Positions 51,522-59,805 of a stretch of 64,000 nucleotides of DNA are shown in pieces (the stretch's first letter is position 1; every line of letters begins with the position of its first letter). Origin of the DNA: Spirochaetota bacterium (GTDB taxonomy: Bacteria; Spirochaetota; UBA12135; COTS27; JAFLEE01); the NCBI GenBank assembly GCA_017302015.1, contig JAFLEE010000016.1:14271-78270 (forward strand), written 5' to 3'. The notes under the pieces were generated by a model that did not search any database, was not told where the DNA came from, and worked only from the letters and a program-made list of their open reading frames with translations. Both the position numbers and the translations under genes were made by a program.

Positions 51522-52790
51522 ATGGCGAGGCACGAAAGCGGATCCCAGGGGCCGGACCCCGGCGCCCGCGCCGAGAGCGTCCGCGCCAAGATCGCGGAGG
51601 GCCTCCCGCTCTCCGTGCTGAAAACCGCGGTCGACGCCTCTCCCGTGACCATCGTGATCACCGATCCCGACGGGAACATCGTCTACACCAACCGGCAATT
51701 CAACCAGCTCACCGGCTACTCCCTCGAGGAGGCTATCGGCCTCAATCCGCGCATCCTCAACGCGGGCCACTACGGGAAGAAGTACTATGAGTACCTGTGG
51801 AAGACGATCAAGACCGAGCGCAAGGTGTGGCACGGGATCTTCAAGAACCGGAAAAAAGACGGCAGTTTCTATTGGGAAGAGGCCTGGATCAACCCGGTGC
51901 TCGACGGCGCGGGGAACCTGACCCACTTCGTCGCGGTGAAGGAAAACATCACCCTGCGCAAGGAATTAGCCGAGACGAACCGCGCCCTCATGGAACAGAA
52001 TGCGCGGGCGGTGGAGGCCGCCCGGGTCCTCCAGCGGCAGATGATCACCCAGGACCTTCCCGCCATCCCCGGGTTCGATCTCTCGGCCCTCTACCTGCCC
52101 TCGCAGGCCATGAGCGGCGACCTCTTCCTGTTGCGCGAGCAGGCGGGGAAGCTCGCCATCGTCATGGCGGACTGCACCGGGCACGGGGTGGAGGCCAGCA
52201 TGCACGCCAACCTGCTCTGGCGCCATATCGTGCGCTACGAGGAGCTCCTCCACGAGAGCGCCCCGCGCCTGGGCGAGTTCCTCGCCTCCATCAACCGCCG
52301 CCTCTGCGCCGAGCGCACCGAAGAGAGCGGCTACCCCACGGTGTACGTCGCCGTCATCGACACCAAGACCCGCGTCCTCGACTGCGCCACCGCCGGGGCG
52401 ATCCATCCGATCTTCTTCCGCGAGCGGGGCCTGCGGCCCTTCCCTAAGCCGCGGGGCATGCTCCTGGGGTTCGACGCCTCGAGCCGTTACGAGGCCAAAT
52501 CCATGGTGCTGGAGGACGGCGACACGATCCTCTTCACCACCGACGGCATCCTCGAGGAGCGCCAACACTCGGGCGCGGCGGGCATCCTCGACGACGAGGC
52601 CTGCTTCCGGGAGGTGCTCTCTAGCTACCCCGACCGTTCCTTCGTCGAGAACCTGGAGTTCCTCTTCACGCGCTTCTCCGGGCGCGCGCACCTGGAACCG
52701 CTCCATGACGACGCCTCGATGGTGCTCCTGAAGGTGCTCGGGCCCCAAGAACGGCGGGCCATCGGCGAGCGCCGCACGATCTTCCTCTAG
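51522..52790 (+). CDS. PAS-SpoIIE serine phosphatase (RsbU-like)
   Basis: A 422-residue cytosolic phosphatase. A PAS domain occupies about residues 35-150 (FNQLTGYSLEEAIGLNPRIL). A helical linker (ARAVEAARVLQRQMI) leads to a PP2C-like SpoIIE domain with metal-binding acidic motifs SGDLFLL (about 202-210), ADCTGHGVEASMHA (about 219-232), TDGILEERQ and HDDASMVLL. Such enzymes dephosphorylate anti-anti-sigma STAS proteins to control a sigma factor or partner kinase. No STAS or RsbW-like gene is seen nearby. Its stop TAG is shared as CTAG with the convergent DUF599 gene. Confidence 0.9.
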   Translation: MARHESGSQGPDPGARAESVRAKIAEGLPLSVLKTAVDASPVTIVITDPDGNIVYTNRQFNQLTGYSLEEAIGLNPRILNAGHYGKKYYEYLWKTIKTERKVWHGIFKNRKKDGSFYWEEAWINPVLDGAGNLTHFVAVKENITLRKELAETNRALMEQNARAVEAARVLQRQMITQDLPAIPGFDLSALYLPSQAMSGDLFLLREQAGKLAIVMADCTGHGVEASMHANLLWRHIVRYEELLHESAPRLGEFLASINRRLCAERTEESGYPTVYVAVIDTKTRVLDCATAGAIHPIFFRERGLRPFPKPRGMLLGFDASSRYEAKSMVLEDGDTILFTTDGILEERQHSGAAGILDDEACFREVLSSYPDRSFVENLEFLFTRFSGRAHLEPLHDDASMVLLKVLGPQERRAIGERRTIFL

Positions 52791-53467
52791 CGGGCGGGGG
52801 GGCGGCCGGCTTCCCCCGGGGCGCGGTCGAGGACGCGGAGCACCGCCACGAGGCCGACGGTCGACAACACCAGGAAGAGCGGCCCGAAGACCCAGAAGAC
52901 GAGGGGCACGAGGAAATAGAAGGCGCGCATGCCGATGCTGTAGAAGCGCCCGGCGCGGTTGAGTTGGCGGGCGACGTGGGCCGGGGTGATCTCGGGATGC
53001 CCCAGGGAGAGCGGCACGTTGATCAGGTAGCCCACGTGGTTGAAGAGGCGCACCGACATCGAGAACGCGAAGAAGGCGGCGAAGAGATCGAGCAGGACGA
53101 GGAGCAATTTGGGCATCCACGGACCCGCCGCGCCGGCTTGGATCAGGCCGAGTTCGCCCCAGGCGCGGGCGATCTTGTCGGCCTGGCCGGTGAGGCTGAG
53201 CACGCCGATGATGAGGAGCACCGCGGTGGAGGCCAGGAAGGTGGCCGCCATGGTGGAATTGCGCAGCGTCTGCACGGCGAGCACCTCTTTGCCGGGCTCG
53301 GTCATGATGGATTCCACCCACGCCGTGCGCGCGAGGCGATTGACCGCCTGGACGGTGAAGGCGGGGTGGCGGCGCACCTTCAGGCGCAGCCAGAGGTGGT
53401 AGGCGGCCAGGAGGAGGGCGCTGGCGGCGAGGGCGATGATTTCATTCCAAGGCTCGAGGGCGGTCAT
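52787..53467 (-). CDS. DUF599 membrane protein
   Basis: A 226-residue protein with four to five membrane helices: the first at residues 8-27, later ones around MAATFLASTAVLLIIGVLSL, LLLVLLDLFAAFFAFSM and YFLVPLVFWVFGPLFLVLST. Members of the DUF599 family occur in many Gram-negative bacteria; function unknown. Its 3' end overlaps the SpoIIE gene by the four bases CTAG. Transcribed leftward; the SH3b-type gene is upstream on the same strand with a 48-nt gap, so the two may be co-transcribed. Confidence 0.83.
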   Translation of the reverse strand: MTALEPWNEIIALAASALLLAAYHLWLRLKVRRHPAFTVQAVNRLARTAWVESIMTEPGKEVLAVQTLRNSTMAATFLASTAVLLIIGVLSLTGQADKIARAWGELGLIQAGAAGPWMPKLLLVLLDLFAAFFAFSMSVRLFNHVGYLINVPLSLGHPEITPAHVARQLNRAGRFYSIGMRAFYFLVPLVFWVFGPLFLVLSTVGLVAVLRVLDRAPGEAGRPPAR

Positions 53468-53515
53468 GGGATCTCCAGGTTCGTTCTCGCGCGGGGGCTC
53501 GGGCGGGAACCCGCC

Positions 53516-54400
53516 TCAGGGTTCGCGATGGAAGGATCTTCCATCCCACCCGTAATGCGCCCGTTCGCGCGCGGCGTTTCGGACATTCGTCGAGGTGAGG
53601 GCCTCGAAGGGCAGGCCCTCCACCGCCAGGAGCCCGGCGGCGCCGTAGAGTTGGTCGGGGAAGAGGACGCGATACCCCGCATCTTCCGCGCCGGCGGCGA
53701 GGCCGAACGCCCCGACGGCGAGGGTGAGCGGCGCCCCATCGAGGACCATCAACCACTCGCCGCTGGGCGCCGCGCCCAGGGGATCGTGGAAGCCCAGACG
53801 GAGCAGGTTCGGCGCCGGTTCGAGGCCGCTTGCCCGGAAGATCTCGCCCCAAAGCGTGTGCCGCGGCGCGCGTTGACTCGGCGAATCGAAGACGGTGAAG
53901 GCGAGGCGCTGGGTGATCTTTCCGCCCCGGATGGCGCGGAGTTCGGCGGTTTTTCCCCAGCCCCGGGTTTGGTTGCTCAGGAAGCCGAGCATCAGGAACT
54001 CGTTGGTGCCATCGCGGTCGACATCATAAACGAGGGTGACCTTGGCCAAGAGGCCGCCCCAAAGCCAGCCCTTGGCCATGCCCCGGGCGCCGGTGGAGAG
54101 GATCTCCGCTTCGCCCCGGACCTGGTACCACGGCTCGCGCAGGCCCCGCTGCTCCAGGGAGTCTTCCTCGCGGCCCCGGGAGAGGATCTCCACCGGCGTG
54201 CCGATCTTCAGGGCCGCGGCGACCGTCCCCCCTGTGGAGGCTTCCCGGCGGATATTCAGGCGGTCGCCGAAGGCGTAGGCCGTGGCGCCGGGTTCGAAGG
54301 TCCCGGCGATGAAATTGCTGCAGGAGAGGACGGCGTTGGACTGGGGGCTCGCGGCCTGCACCCAGAGGAGCAGCGCGAGGTGGGGAAAGGGAATCTTCAT
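53516..54400 (-). CDS. Exported protein with SH3b-like domain
   Basis: A 294-residue protein with a signal peptide (FPHLALLLWVQAAS). Residues about 45-120 resemble a bacterial SH3 domain (RLNIRREASTGGTVAAALKIG, WYQVRGE, GWLWGGLL), a fold that binds peptidoglycan or protein ligands. The remaining 170 residues contain a DVDRDGTNEFLML stretch resembling an FG-GAP/integrin-like calcium-binding repeat. Periplasmic location is likely. Function unknown. A TATAAA-like box lies about 20-30 nt upstream of the start. Confidence 0.6.
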   Translation of the reverse strand: MKIPFPHLALLLWVQAASPQSNAVLSCSNFIAGTFEPGATAYAFGDRLNIRREASTGGTVAAALKIGTPVEILSRGREEDSLEQRGLREPWYQVRGEAEILSTGARGMAKGWLWGGLLAKVTLVYDVDRDGTNEFLMLGFLSNQTRGWGKTAELRAIRGGKITQRLAFTVFDSPSQRAPRHTLWGEIFRASGLEPAPNLLRLGFHDPLGAAPSGEWLMVLDGAPLTLAVGAFGLAAGAEDAGYRVLFPDQLYGAAGLLAVEGLPFEALTSTNVRNAARERAHYGWDGRSFHREP

Positions 54401-54484
54401 GGCCGCTCGATCCCTTCTTTATAGTCTGGGAGCGCGGCCCCTGGCAAGCCTCCCTCCCCCGAGACCGAGGTGACAGGCGGTGCC

Positions 54485-55657
54485 CTACTCAGCCGCGGCC
54501 GTGGCCCGTTTCGGCAAGCGCGAAACGAGGGCGAGGCTGGCAAGGGCCGCGGGGATGCCGACCAGGAAGGCCCATTGGTAGCCGAGGGTTTTCCACAGGA
54601 TCCCCCCCACCAGGGGCATGGAAACCGCGGCGATGTGGTTCATGGCGACCCCCATGGAAAAGACCGCGGTATGCTCGGCCTTCGGGGCCAGGCGGCCCAC
54701 GTAGGTCGAGAACGCCGTGGTGCAGACGCCGAGGAACCCGTCGAATAGGAAGATGGCGTAGAGCAGGTATTTCGTGGTGACGAAGGCGTAGCCGCAGAAG
54801 AGGCCGATGAGCACGGTGTTATAGAACGCGAGCACCGGGCGTTCCCCGATGCGGTCGATGAGGCGCCCCACGGGCCGCGCCGTGAAATAGCCGACGCATT
54901 GGATGGCGCCCCAAAGGAGGAGCATCTCGGAGAGCGAGGCGTGCTGGCTCTTGACCAGCAGGAAGCCGGCGAAGCAGAGGGCGACCTGCTTGCGCCACCC
55001 CTCGAAGAAGGCCATGAGGTAGTAGACGCCATAGGCCCGCTTGAAGACGAAGCGCGGGCCCGGCGTCTTGAGCCGCCGCGGGATGAAGAGGCAGGCGACG
55101 GCCCCCATGACGGCGGCCCCGCCCGCGAGGAAATAAAGCGGCCGGATGGGCAGGCCCGCCCAATGCAGGGAGAAGGCCGCCGCCAGGCCGATGCCCGACC
55201 CGATGGAACCGGCGGCCGCCACCTGGCCCAGGCGCGCGCCGGCGCGCCCCTCCTCGGCCAAGGCGAGCGCCATGGAATTGGGCAGCGGCATCCATACGTG
55301 GAGCCCCATACTCCACACCAGGCTCAGCCCGACGACCCAGGCGTAGGACGGCGCGACGCCGTAGGCCGCGAGGCCCCCGGCGAAAACCAGGAGCACGATA
55401 AAGGCTATGATCGGCTCGGCGAGCCCCGCGATGAGGGCGAGGACGGCGAAGGCCGCGATGCCGCAACTCTCCCGCACCGCCTCGAGCATGCCGGCCTGGA
55501 AGCCCGTGGCCCGGATCTCCTCCACGAGGAAATTATTGTTGAGGCCCAATTGCAGGAAGATGGCGAAGCTCACCGCCGCCGAGGCGATGGACAGGAAGAG
55601 GAGCCCGCGGCGGCGGTCTCGGGCGACGACCTCGCCGTTGGCAGATGAATCATCCAT
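54485..55657 (-). CDS. Major facilitator superfamily transporter
   Basis: A 390-residue membrane protein with about 12 helices, beginning LLFLSIASAAVSFAIFLQLGL. A conserved MFS-like loop occurs in ARPVGRLIDRIGERP between helices 6-8, corresponding to the basic motif A. The substrate cannot be told. ATG 55657 follows GCGGAGTTTAC and a TATAAA box. The gene is divergent from the Dabb gene. Confidence 0.85.
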   Translation of the reverse strand: MDDSSANGEVVARDRRRGLLFLSIASAAVSFAIFLQLGLNNNFLVEEIRATGFQAGMLEAVRESCGIAAFAVLALIAGLAEPIIAFIVLLVFAGGLAAYGVAPSYAWVVGLSLVWSMGLHVWMPLPNSMALALAEEGRAGARLGQVAAAGSIGSGIGLAAAFSLHWAGLPIRPLYFLAGGAAVMGAVACLFIPRRLKTPGPRFVFKRAYGVYYLMAFFEGWRKQVALCFAGFLLVKSQHASLSEMLLLWGAIQCVGYFTARPVGRLIDRIGERPVLAFYNTVLIGLFCGYAFVTTKYLLYAIFLFDGFLGVCTTAFSTYVGRLAPKAEHTAVFSMGVAMNHIAAVSMPLVGGILWKTLGYQWAFLVGIPAALASLALVSRLPKRATAAAE

Positions 55658-55772
55658 GTAAACTCCGCTTCTTTTATACCATCGGCCGTTCGGTCCTCCC
55701 CCGATCGAGGCAGAATCTAAGGGATGGAATGGAACCCTCGATTTTCTGGTCGCCCAATGGGACGTTCGCGGT

Positions 55773-55778
55773 TATAAT
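55773..55778 (+). promoter_or_regulatory. Consensus -10 TATAAT for the Dabb gene
   Basis: 22 nt before the ATG at 55801; the -35 hexamer is weak. Confidence 0.4.
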
Positions 55779-55800
55779 AAAGGTTTCCGGAAAGGAGCCC

Positions 55801-56106
55801 ATGATGTTCGTGCACACCGTCTTTTTCTGGGCCAAGCCCGATGCCAGCGAAGGGGCCCGCCGCCAACTCGAGACCGATTGCCGGGAACTCCTCACGGGGA
55901 TCCCGACCGTGAAGAAACTCATCGCGGGGGCGCCGGCCATGGTCGACCGGCCGGTGGTGGACAATTCCTATACCGTCGGCCTCACCGTGCATTTCGAGGA
56001 TCGGGCGGGCCACGACGTCTACCAGACCCACCCCATTCACTTGAAATTCCTCGAGCGGAACAAGGCGACGTGGGAACGGGTCGTCGTCTACGATTTCGGC
56101 GAGTGA
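55801..56106 (+). CDS. Dabb (stress-responsive A/B barrel) protein
   Basis: A 101-residue ferredoxin-like dimeric barrel protein. Family features are the opening FVHTVFFWAKPD, the central VGLTVHFEDRAGHDVYQTHP and the closing VVVYDF. Members are small cytosolic proteins, a few of which are cyclases or degrade reactive products; most are uncharacterised. Start: ATG at 55801 with AAAGGAG. It stands alone and ends 11 nt from a small membrane gene on the other strand. Confidence 0.85.
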   Translation: MMFVHTVFFWAKPDASEGARRQLETDCRELLTGIPTVKKLIAGAPAMVDRPVVDNSYTVGLTVHFEDRAGHDVYQTHPIHLKFLERNKATWERVVVYDFGE

Positions 56107-56117
56107 GGCTTAATCCG

Positions 56118-56258
56118 TCAGCCCGGCACAAGCCAGGCGATGGCGAGGAGGACCGCCGTGAGGGCGATCGTCTTCAAGAGGCTCGCGAAGGTGATTTCAC
56201 CCAAACCGTGGGGGGGCGTCGCGCCCTGGTTTGAATCGGAATCTCGGTACGGCTCCAT
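56118..56258 (-). CDS. Small single-pass membrane protein (46 residues)
   Basis: A short gene: the start ATG at 56258 lies 6 nt after a TAGAAT box, giving a probable leaderless mRNA. The product has an acidic/Gly-Pro-rich N-terminus (MEPYRDSDSNQGATP) and one C-terminal hydrophobic helix (LLKTIALTAVLLAIAWLV, residues 27-44), ending in PG. Size and layout are like small membrane regulators of transporters or stress responses. No homologue recognised. It lies between the Dabb gene and the ABC exporter genes. Confidence 0.5.
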   Translation of the reverse strand: MEPYRDSDSNQGATPPHGLGEITFASLLKTIALTAVLLAIAWLVPG

Positions 56259-56264
56259 AGGGGA

Positions 56265-56270
56265 ATTCTA
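56265..56270 (-). promoter_or_regulatory. -10 box TAGAAT for the 46-residue membrane protein
   Basis: Minus-strand TAGAAT, 6 nt before the ATG; the same hexamer lies before the AraC gene at 12541. Confidence 0.4.
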
Positions 56271-56391
56271 GTCTGGCGCCCGCCCGACCATCCAATCCCC
56301 GGCGCCGGATGGTTTCTTGCATCCCCCCGGGTTCCTCCGTTCAATCGCGGACTGCCGGTAAACGGGGGGCGTTCGCCGTCATCAGGCCCCC

Positions 56392-57189
56392 TCAGGAGCC
56401 CGTGGACCCGTAATGGCGGACGCCGACCTTCCACAAGGCCCCGCAGAAGGCCAGGAAGGCGATCCCCGCCAGGGGCGACGCCCACATGAGCGCGCCTTCG
56501 AGCCCGCCCCCCGAACGGCCGAGGATCACCTGGGCCGGGAAATAATTGATCGTGGCGAGGGGAACGACGAAGGTGAAGAAGCTGCGGAACCAGGGGCGGT
56601 AGAGGGAGAGCGGGTACTGCCCGCTCTCCACGCCCCCGTAGGTGGCGCAATTGACGATCTCCACCGATTCGATGGTCCAGAAGCAGACCACGGCGGAGAG
56701 GATGAAGAGCCCCGAGAAGAGGCAGGCCCCGCCGAGGATGGCCGCGGGCAGGAGCACCGCCTTCGCCGGGGTCCAATGGATCGGGAGTTTCCACACGGCC
56801 CACGCCAGCACGAGGAGGGCCTGAGAGAGGCGCCCGATGCGCATGAGTTGGAACTCGGCCCCCAGCACCTGGAACATGGCGCTGCGCGGGCGCAGCAGGA
56901 TGCGGTCGAAATCGCCGCTTCGGAGGTAGCGGGGAAAGACGTCGAAGCCCCGGGGCACCGCCTCGGCCAGGGCGAAGGCCACGGAGATGATGCCGTAGAG
57001 GAGGGCCACCTCGGGGAGCGACCAGTCCTTGAGGCTCCCGAAGCGGTGGAAGATGGCCACCAGGGCGAGGAACTCGGCGAAGGTGAGGAGGAAGAGCGCG
57101 ATGGATTGGAGGGCGAAGGAGGCGCGGTACTGGAGTTGGGCCCGCACCGAGAACGAGACGTAGCGGAGGTAGAGTTTAAGCGCGCCCAT
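56392..57189 (-). CDS. ABC-2 type exporter permease (COG3694-like)
   Basis: A 265-residue six-helix permease, third gene of an exporter operon. It has an amphipathic N-terminal part (LKLYLRYVSFSVRAQLQYR) followed by helices including SIALFLLTFAEFLALVAIF and AVLLPAAILGGACLFSGLFIL. It matches the ABC2_membrane_6 type that pairs with a second permease and a single ATPase. The start at 57189 is fixed by GGGAGG. It begins 4 nt after the first permease ends. The substrate is unknown; similar three-gene systems export antibiotics or small lipids. Confidence 0.82.
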   Translation of the reverse strand: MGALKLYLRYVSFSVRAQLQYRASFALQSIALFLLTFAEFLALVAIFHRFGSLKDWSLPEVALLYGIISVAFALAEAVPRGFDVFPRYLRSGDFDRILLRPRSAMFQVLGAEFQLMRIGRLSQALLVLAWAVWKLPIHWTPAKAVLLPAAILGGACLFSGLFILSAVVCFWTIESVEIVNCATYGGVESGQYPLSLYRPWFRSFFTFVVPLATINYFPAQVILGRSGGGLEGALMWASPLAGIAFLAFCGALWKVGVRHYGSTGS

Positions 57190-57193
57190 GGTG

Positions 57194-58003
57194 TCAGCCT
57201 CCCTGGGCCTCGAGGCGGCGCAGGCCGCGGGAGAGGAGGAAGCGCCCGGCGAGGATGAAGGCGAGGGTCCAGGCCGCCTGGTGGGCCAGAGCGGCGAGGG
57301 CCCGCGCCCCCGCCAGATCGCCGATCCAGATGCGAAACGGGGCGTCGATGAGGCCCCGGAAGGGGAGCACGGCCAACGCCGGCTGGAGGACATCCGGGAA
57401 GAGCGGCAAGGGGAGGATCATCCCGGAAAGCATGAAGATGAGGTGGGGCACCAGGCGTGAGACCCCCTCCCCGGAGAGGGTCCAAAAGAGGGTGGTGGAG
57501 ATGAGCACCATGATCGCGGAAGCCAGGGCGAGGGAGAGCGCGATGGACGCGGCGAAGAGGAGGGCGGCGGCGCCGGAGACGGGCGGCGTCAGGCCGAAGA
57601 AGAACCCCGCGATCAGGAGGATCGGGACCGAGCGCATGAGGAGCGGCGCCAGGCGCCCCGAAAGGGCCCGGCTGAACCAAAGGGCGTAGAGGTCGGCGGG
57701 CTTCACCAATTCATAGACCACGCCCCCCGACCGCACCAGGGCCGCGATCTCGAGGTCGTTGAAGGCCATGGTGAGCAGCAGGAAGGCCTGCCCCAGCCAG
57801 ATATAGGTGTTCACCTGGGTCCAGGTCATGGGCTGGCCGCCGAGGCCCGCGGCCCCGGCGGCGCGGAAGAAGGCGTCGAAGATCATCATGCGCACCAGGC
57901 CGAAGAAGAGTTGGGTGGCGATGCCTGCCAGGGCCGCCGTGCGGTACTGGAGCAGCGTGCGCAGGCGGGCCGAGAGCAGGGCCCGGTAGGGGCGCAGGCT
58001 CAC
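57194..58003 (-). CDS. ABC-2 type exporter permease (COG4587-like)
   Basis: A 269-residue permease with about six membrane helices (ALAGIATQLFFGLVRMMIF first). Start is GTG at 58003 sharing GTGA with the stop of the ATPase gene, so it is translationally coupled. It begins SLRPYRALLSARLRTLLQYR, like the other permease. The two permeases probably form a heterodimer with the ATPase upstream. Confidence 0.85.
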   Translation of the reverse strand: MSLRPYRALLSARLRTLLQYRTAALAGIATQLFFGLVRMMIFDAFFRAAGAAGLGGQPMTWTQVNTYIWLGQAFLLLTMAFNDLEIAALVRSGGVVYELVKPADLYALWFSRALSGRLAPLLMRSVPILLIAGFFFGLTPPVSGAAALLFAASIALSLALASAIMVLISTTLFWTLSGEGVSRLVPHLIFMLSGMILPLPLFPDVLQPALAVLPFRGLIDAPFRIWIGDLAGARALAALAHQAAWTLAFILAGRFLLSRGLRRLEAQGG

Positions 58004-58992
58004 TGCAGCCCTTCTTCCGCGTAGAGGCGCGCGATGAGTTCCTCGATGGGGGGATCCTCGACCATGAGGTCGCGCACCCGGTGGGCCGCCGTGAGGCGGC
58101 TGATGAGGGCCGGGGCCCCGATGCGGGAGGGATCGAAGGCGAGTTCCACCCGCCCCCCCTCGCGCTTCACGACCACGGCGTCGGGATCGCCGACGCGCTC
58201 GTCCGCGTCTTCCAGGTCGAGGATGAGGCGGCGCCCGAGGGAGACCCTCTCGCGCAGCGCGGCGAGGGAACCGTCGGAGAGGATGCGCCCGTGGCCGATG
58301 AGGAGGATGCGCTGGCAGAGGGCCTCGATATCGCCCATATCGTGGGTCGTGAGGATGACCGTGACGCCCTCTTCGGCGTTGAGGCGCCGGATGAAGCCCC
58401 GCACCGCCTGCTTCGACACCGCGTCGAGGCCGATGGTCGGCTCGTCGAGGAAGAGGATCTTCGGCGAATGGAGGAGGGAGGCGGCGAGGTCGGCGCGCAT
58501 GCGCTGTCCGAGGGAGAGTTGGCGCACCGGCGTCGCCAGGAGCGGTCCGAGATCCAGGAGGGCCACCAATTCCTCCCGCTTCGATCGGAAGGAAGCGGCG
58601 GGCACCTCGTAGATGTGGGAAAGCAGCTCGAACGATTCGGCCAGCGGGAGATCCCACCAGAGTTGGGTGCGCTGGCCGAAGACGACGCCGATATCGCGCA
58701 CATGGGCCACGCGCTCCTTCCAGGGCGAGCGGCCCAGCACCCGGCAGTCGCCCGAATCGGGGACGAGGATGCCCGAGAGGATCTTCACGGTGGTGGATTT
58801 CCCGGCGCCGTTGGGGCCGATGTATCCCACGAGTTCCCCCGGTTCCAGGGAGAACGAGATGCCGCTGAGCGCGTGCACCTCCACGTGCTTGCGGTGGACG
58901 AGCCCGCGCACGGCGCCCCAGAGGCCGCTTTTGCGCTCGGCGACCGTGAACGTCTTTCGGATATTTTCGACGATGATTTGGGGCACGTTCAC
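58000..58992 (-). CDS. ABC-2 exporter ATPase (COG4586-like)
   Basis: A 330-residue nucleotide-binding protein. Motifs: Walker A GPNGAGKST, ABC signature (LSLGQRMRADLA), Walker B plus catalytic Glu (ILFLDEPTIGLD) and H-loop (TTHDM). The N-terminal part contains FSLEPGELVGYIGPNG and a VEVHALSGIS lead-in. A C-terminal extension (about 230-330) is typical of NatA-like exporters. Start uncertain: GTG 58992 lies at the family-typical beginning, but ATG 59016 in frame is possible; a TATCCT box just upstream fits the shorter form. Drives two permeases in a three-gene operon. Confidence 0.87.
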   Translation of the reverse strand: MNVPQIIVENIRKTFTVAERKSGLWGAVRGLVHRKHVEVHALSGISFSLEPGELVGYIGPNGAGKSTTVKILSGILVPDSGDCRVLGRSPWKERVAHVRDIGVVFGQRTQLWWDLPLAESFELLSHIYEVPAASFRSKREELVALLDLGPLLATPVRQLSLGQRMRADLAASLLHSPKILFLDEPTIGLDAVSKQAVRGFIRRLNAEEGVTVILTTHDMGDIEALCQRILLIGHGRILSDGSLAALRERVSLGRRLILDLEDADERVGDPDAVVVKREGGRVELAFDPSRIGAPALISRLTAAHRVRDLMVEDPPIEELIARLYAEEGLQ

Positions 58993-59304
58993 ACCGCGGG
59001 ACGGGGAGGATAGCATGCAAGAACCGAGTCGGGTCGAGGGCTTTCCTCGCGGGTCTCCCCCCTCCGAATTAATGGAGGGGAAACCGGTGGCCCTATGGCA
59101 TGAGGGTCCCAAGTCCAGGATGGAGCGCCCTGATCCTATGCCTCTTTACAGATTTAGAATCCTTAAAAATGATCGATACCATGTTACAAACGTAAAAGGT
59201 GATGACTTGCTTTATAAAATAGACCTAAAATCTCAATCCACATTGCGATCTCCATCCTCGTTTTCGGAAAGTTCACTTATTTTTGATAAAAATACCCCAA
59301 GGAC
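58993..59304. other. Divergent region with a low-G+C stretch and one doubtful small frame
   Basis: From about 59140 to 59345 the sequence is clearly A+T-richer than the genes. A 56-codon frame (59138-59308, beginning MPLYRFRILK) is open, but no ribosome site or known domain supports it; confidence that it is a gene is about 0.2. Confidence 0.35.
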
Positions 59305-59333
59305 TTGATTGATGGTGTAACAGCAAGTAAAAT
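59305..59333 (+). promoter_or_regulatory. Promoter of the stand-alone receiver
   Basis: TTGATT (59305-59310), a 17-bp spacer and TAAAAT (59328-59333); leader about 70 nt. Confidence 0.5.
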
Positions 59334-59338
59334 TTACT
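59326..59338. promoter_or_regulatory. Palindrome AGTAAAATTTACT over the receiver -10 box
   Basis: A perfect 6-bp inverted repeat with one central base, covering the -10 box and approaching the start point. A candidate operator, possibly for self-regulation. Confidence 0.4.
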
Positions 59339-59412
59339 CGCTTTTATCGGGATGGCTTTAGGCGTTTTGGAATGATTGAATAGGAGCCGATTGAGGCGCT
59401 CCTATCCAGGCG

Positions 59413-59805
59413 ATGACCATGTCCCATGAAAAACACCGGGTACTGGTGGTGGATGACGAACCCGGCATCTGCAAGAATCTGGCCGAGTACTTGGGCGATG
59501 AGGGCTTCATCGCCGAAGCCTACGAGTCGGGGGCCGAAGCCCTTTCGGCCGCGGCCAAACCCTGCGATGCGGCCATCCTCGACATGATGCTCCCCGGCAT
59601 GGGGGGGATCGAGATCGCCCGGGGCCTGCGCAAGGTCTATCCCCACCTCCCCATCATCTTCATGTCGGGCAAGATGCAACTCGACGAAAACGCCCTGCGC
59701 CGCGAGGGCGCCGCGGCGGTCTTCCAGAAGCCCTTCGATCCCGAGCAGGTCCTCGTCGTCCTCGATTTCCTTTTCCACACGCGCAGGCCCGAAGAGGCCC
59801 CCTAG
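59413..59805 (+). CDS. Stand-alone response-regulator receiver
   Basis: A 130-residue single receiver (CheY-like). The acidic pair lies in VLVVDDEPG (residues about 10-18), the phospho-acceptor Asp57 in AILDMMLPGMGG, and the conserved lysine in QKPFDPEQ. With no output domain it must act by protein contact or phosphotransfer, possibly receiving phosphate from the orphan hybrid kinase at 46003 (inferred). Two ATG codons (59413, 59419) compete. Its stop is shared (CTAG) with the convergent FAD oxidoreductase. Confidence 0.88.
   Translation: MTMSHEKHRVLVVDDEPGICKNLAEYLGDEGFIAEAYESGAEALSAAAKPCDAAILDMMLPGMGGIEIARGLRKVYPHLPIIFMSGKMQLDENALRREGAAAVFQKPFDPEQVLVVLDFLFHTRRPEEAP

Noticed and set aside
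59138-59308. 56-codon frame in the low-G+C stretch
   Set aside because: No ribosome site, no -10 box at the leaderless distance and no domain; kept only as a doubtful frame in the region description.
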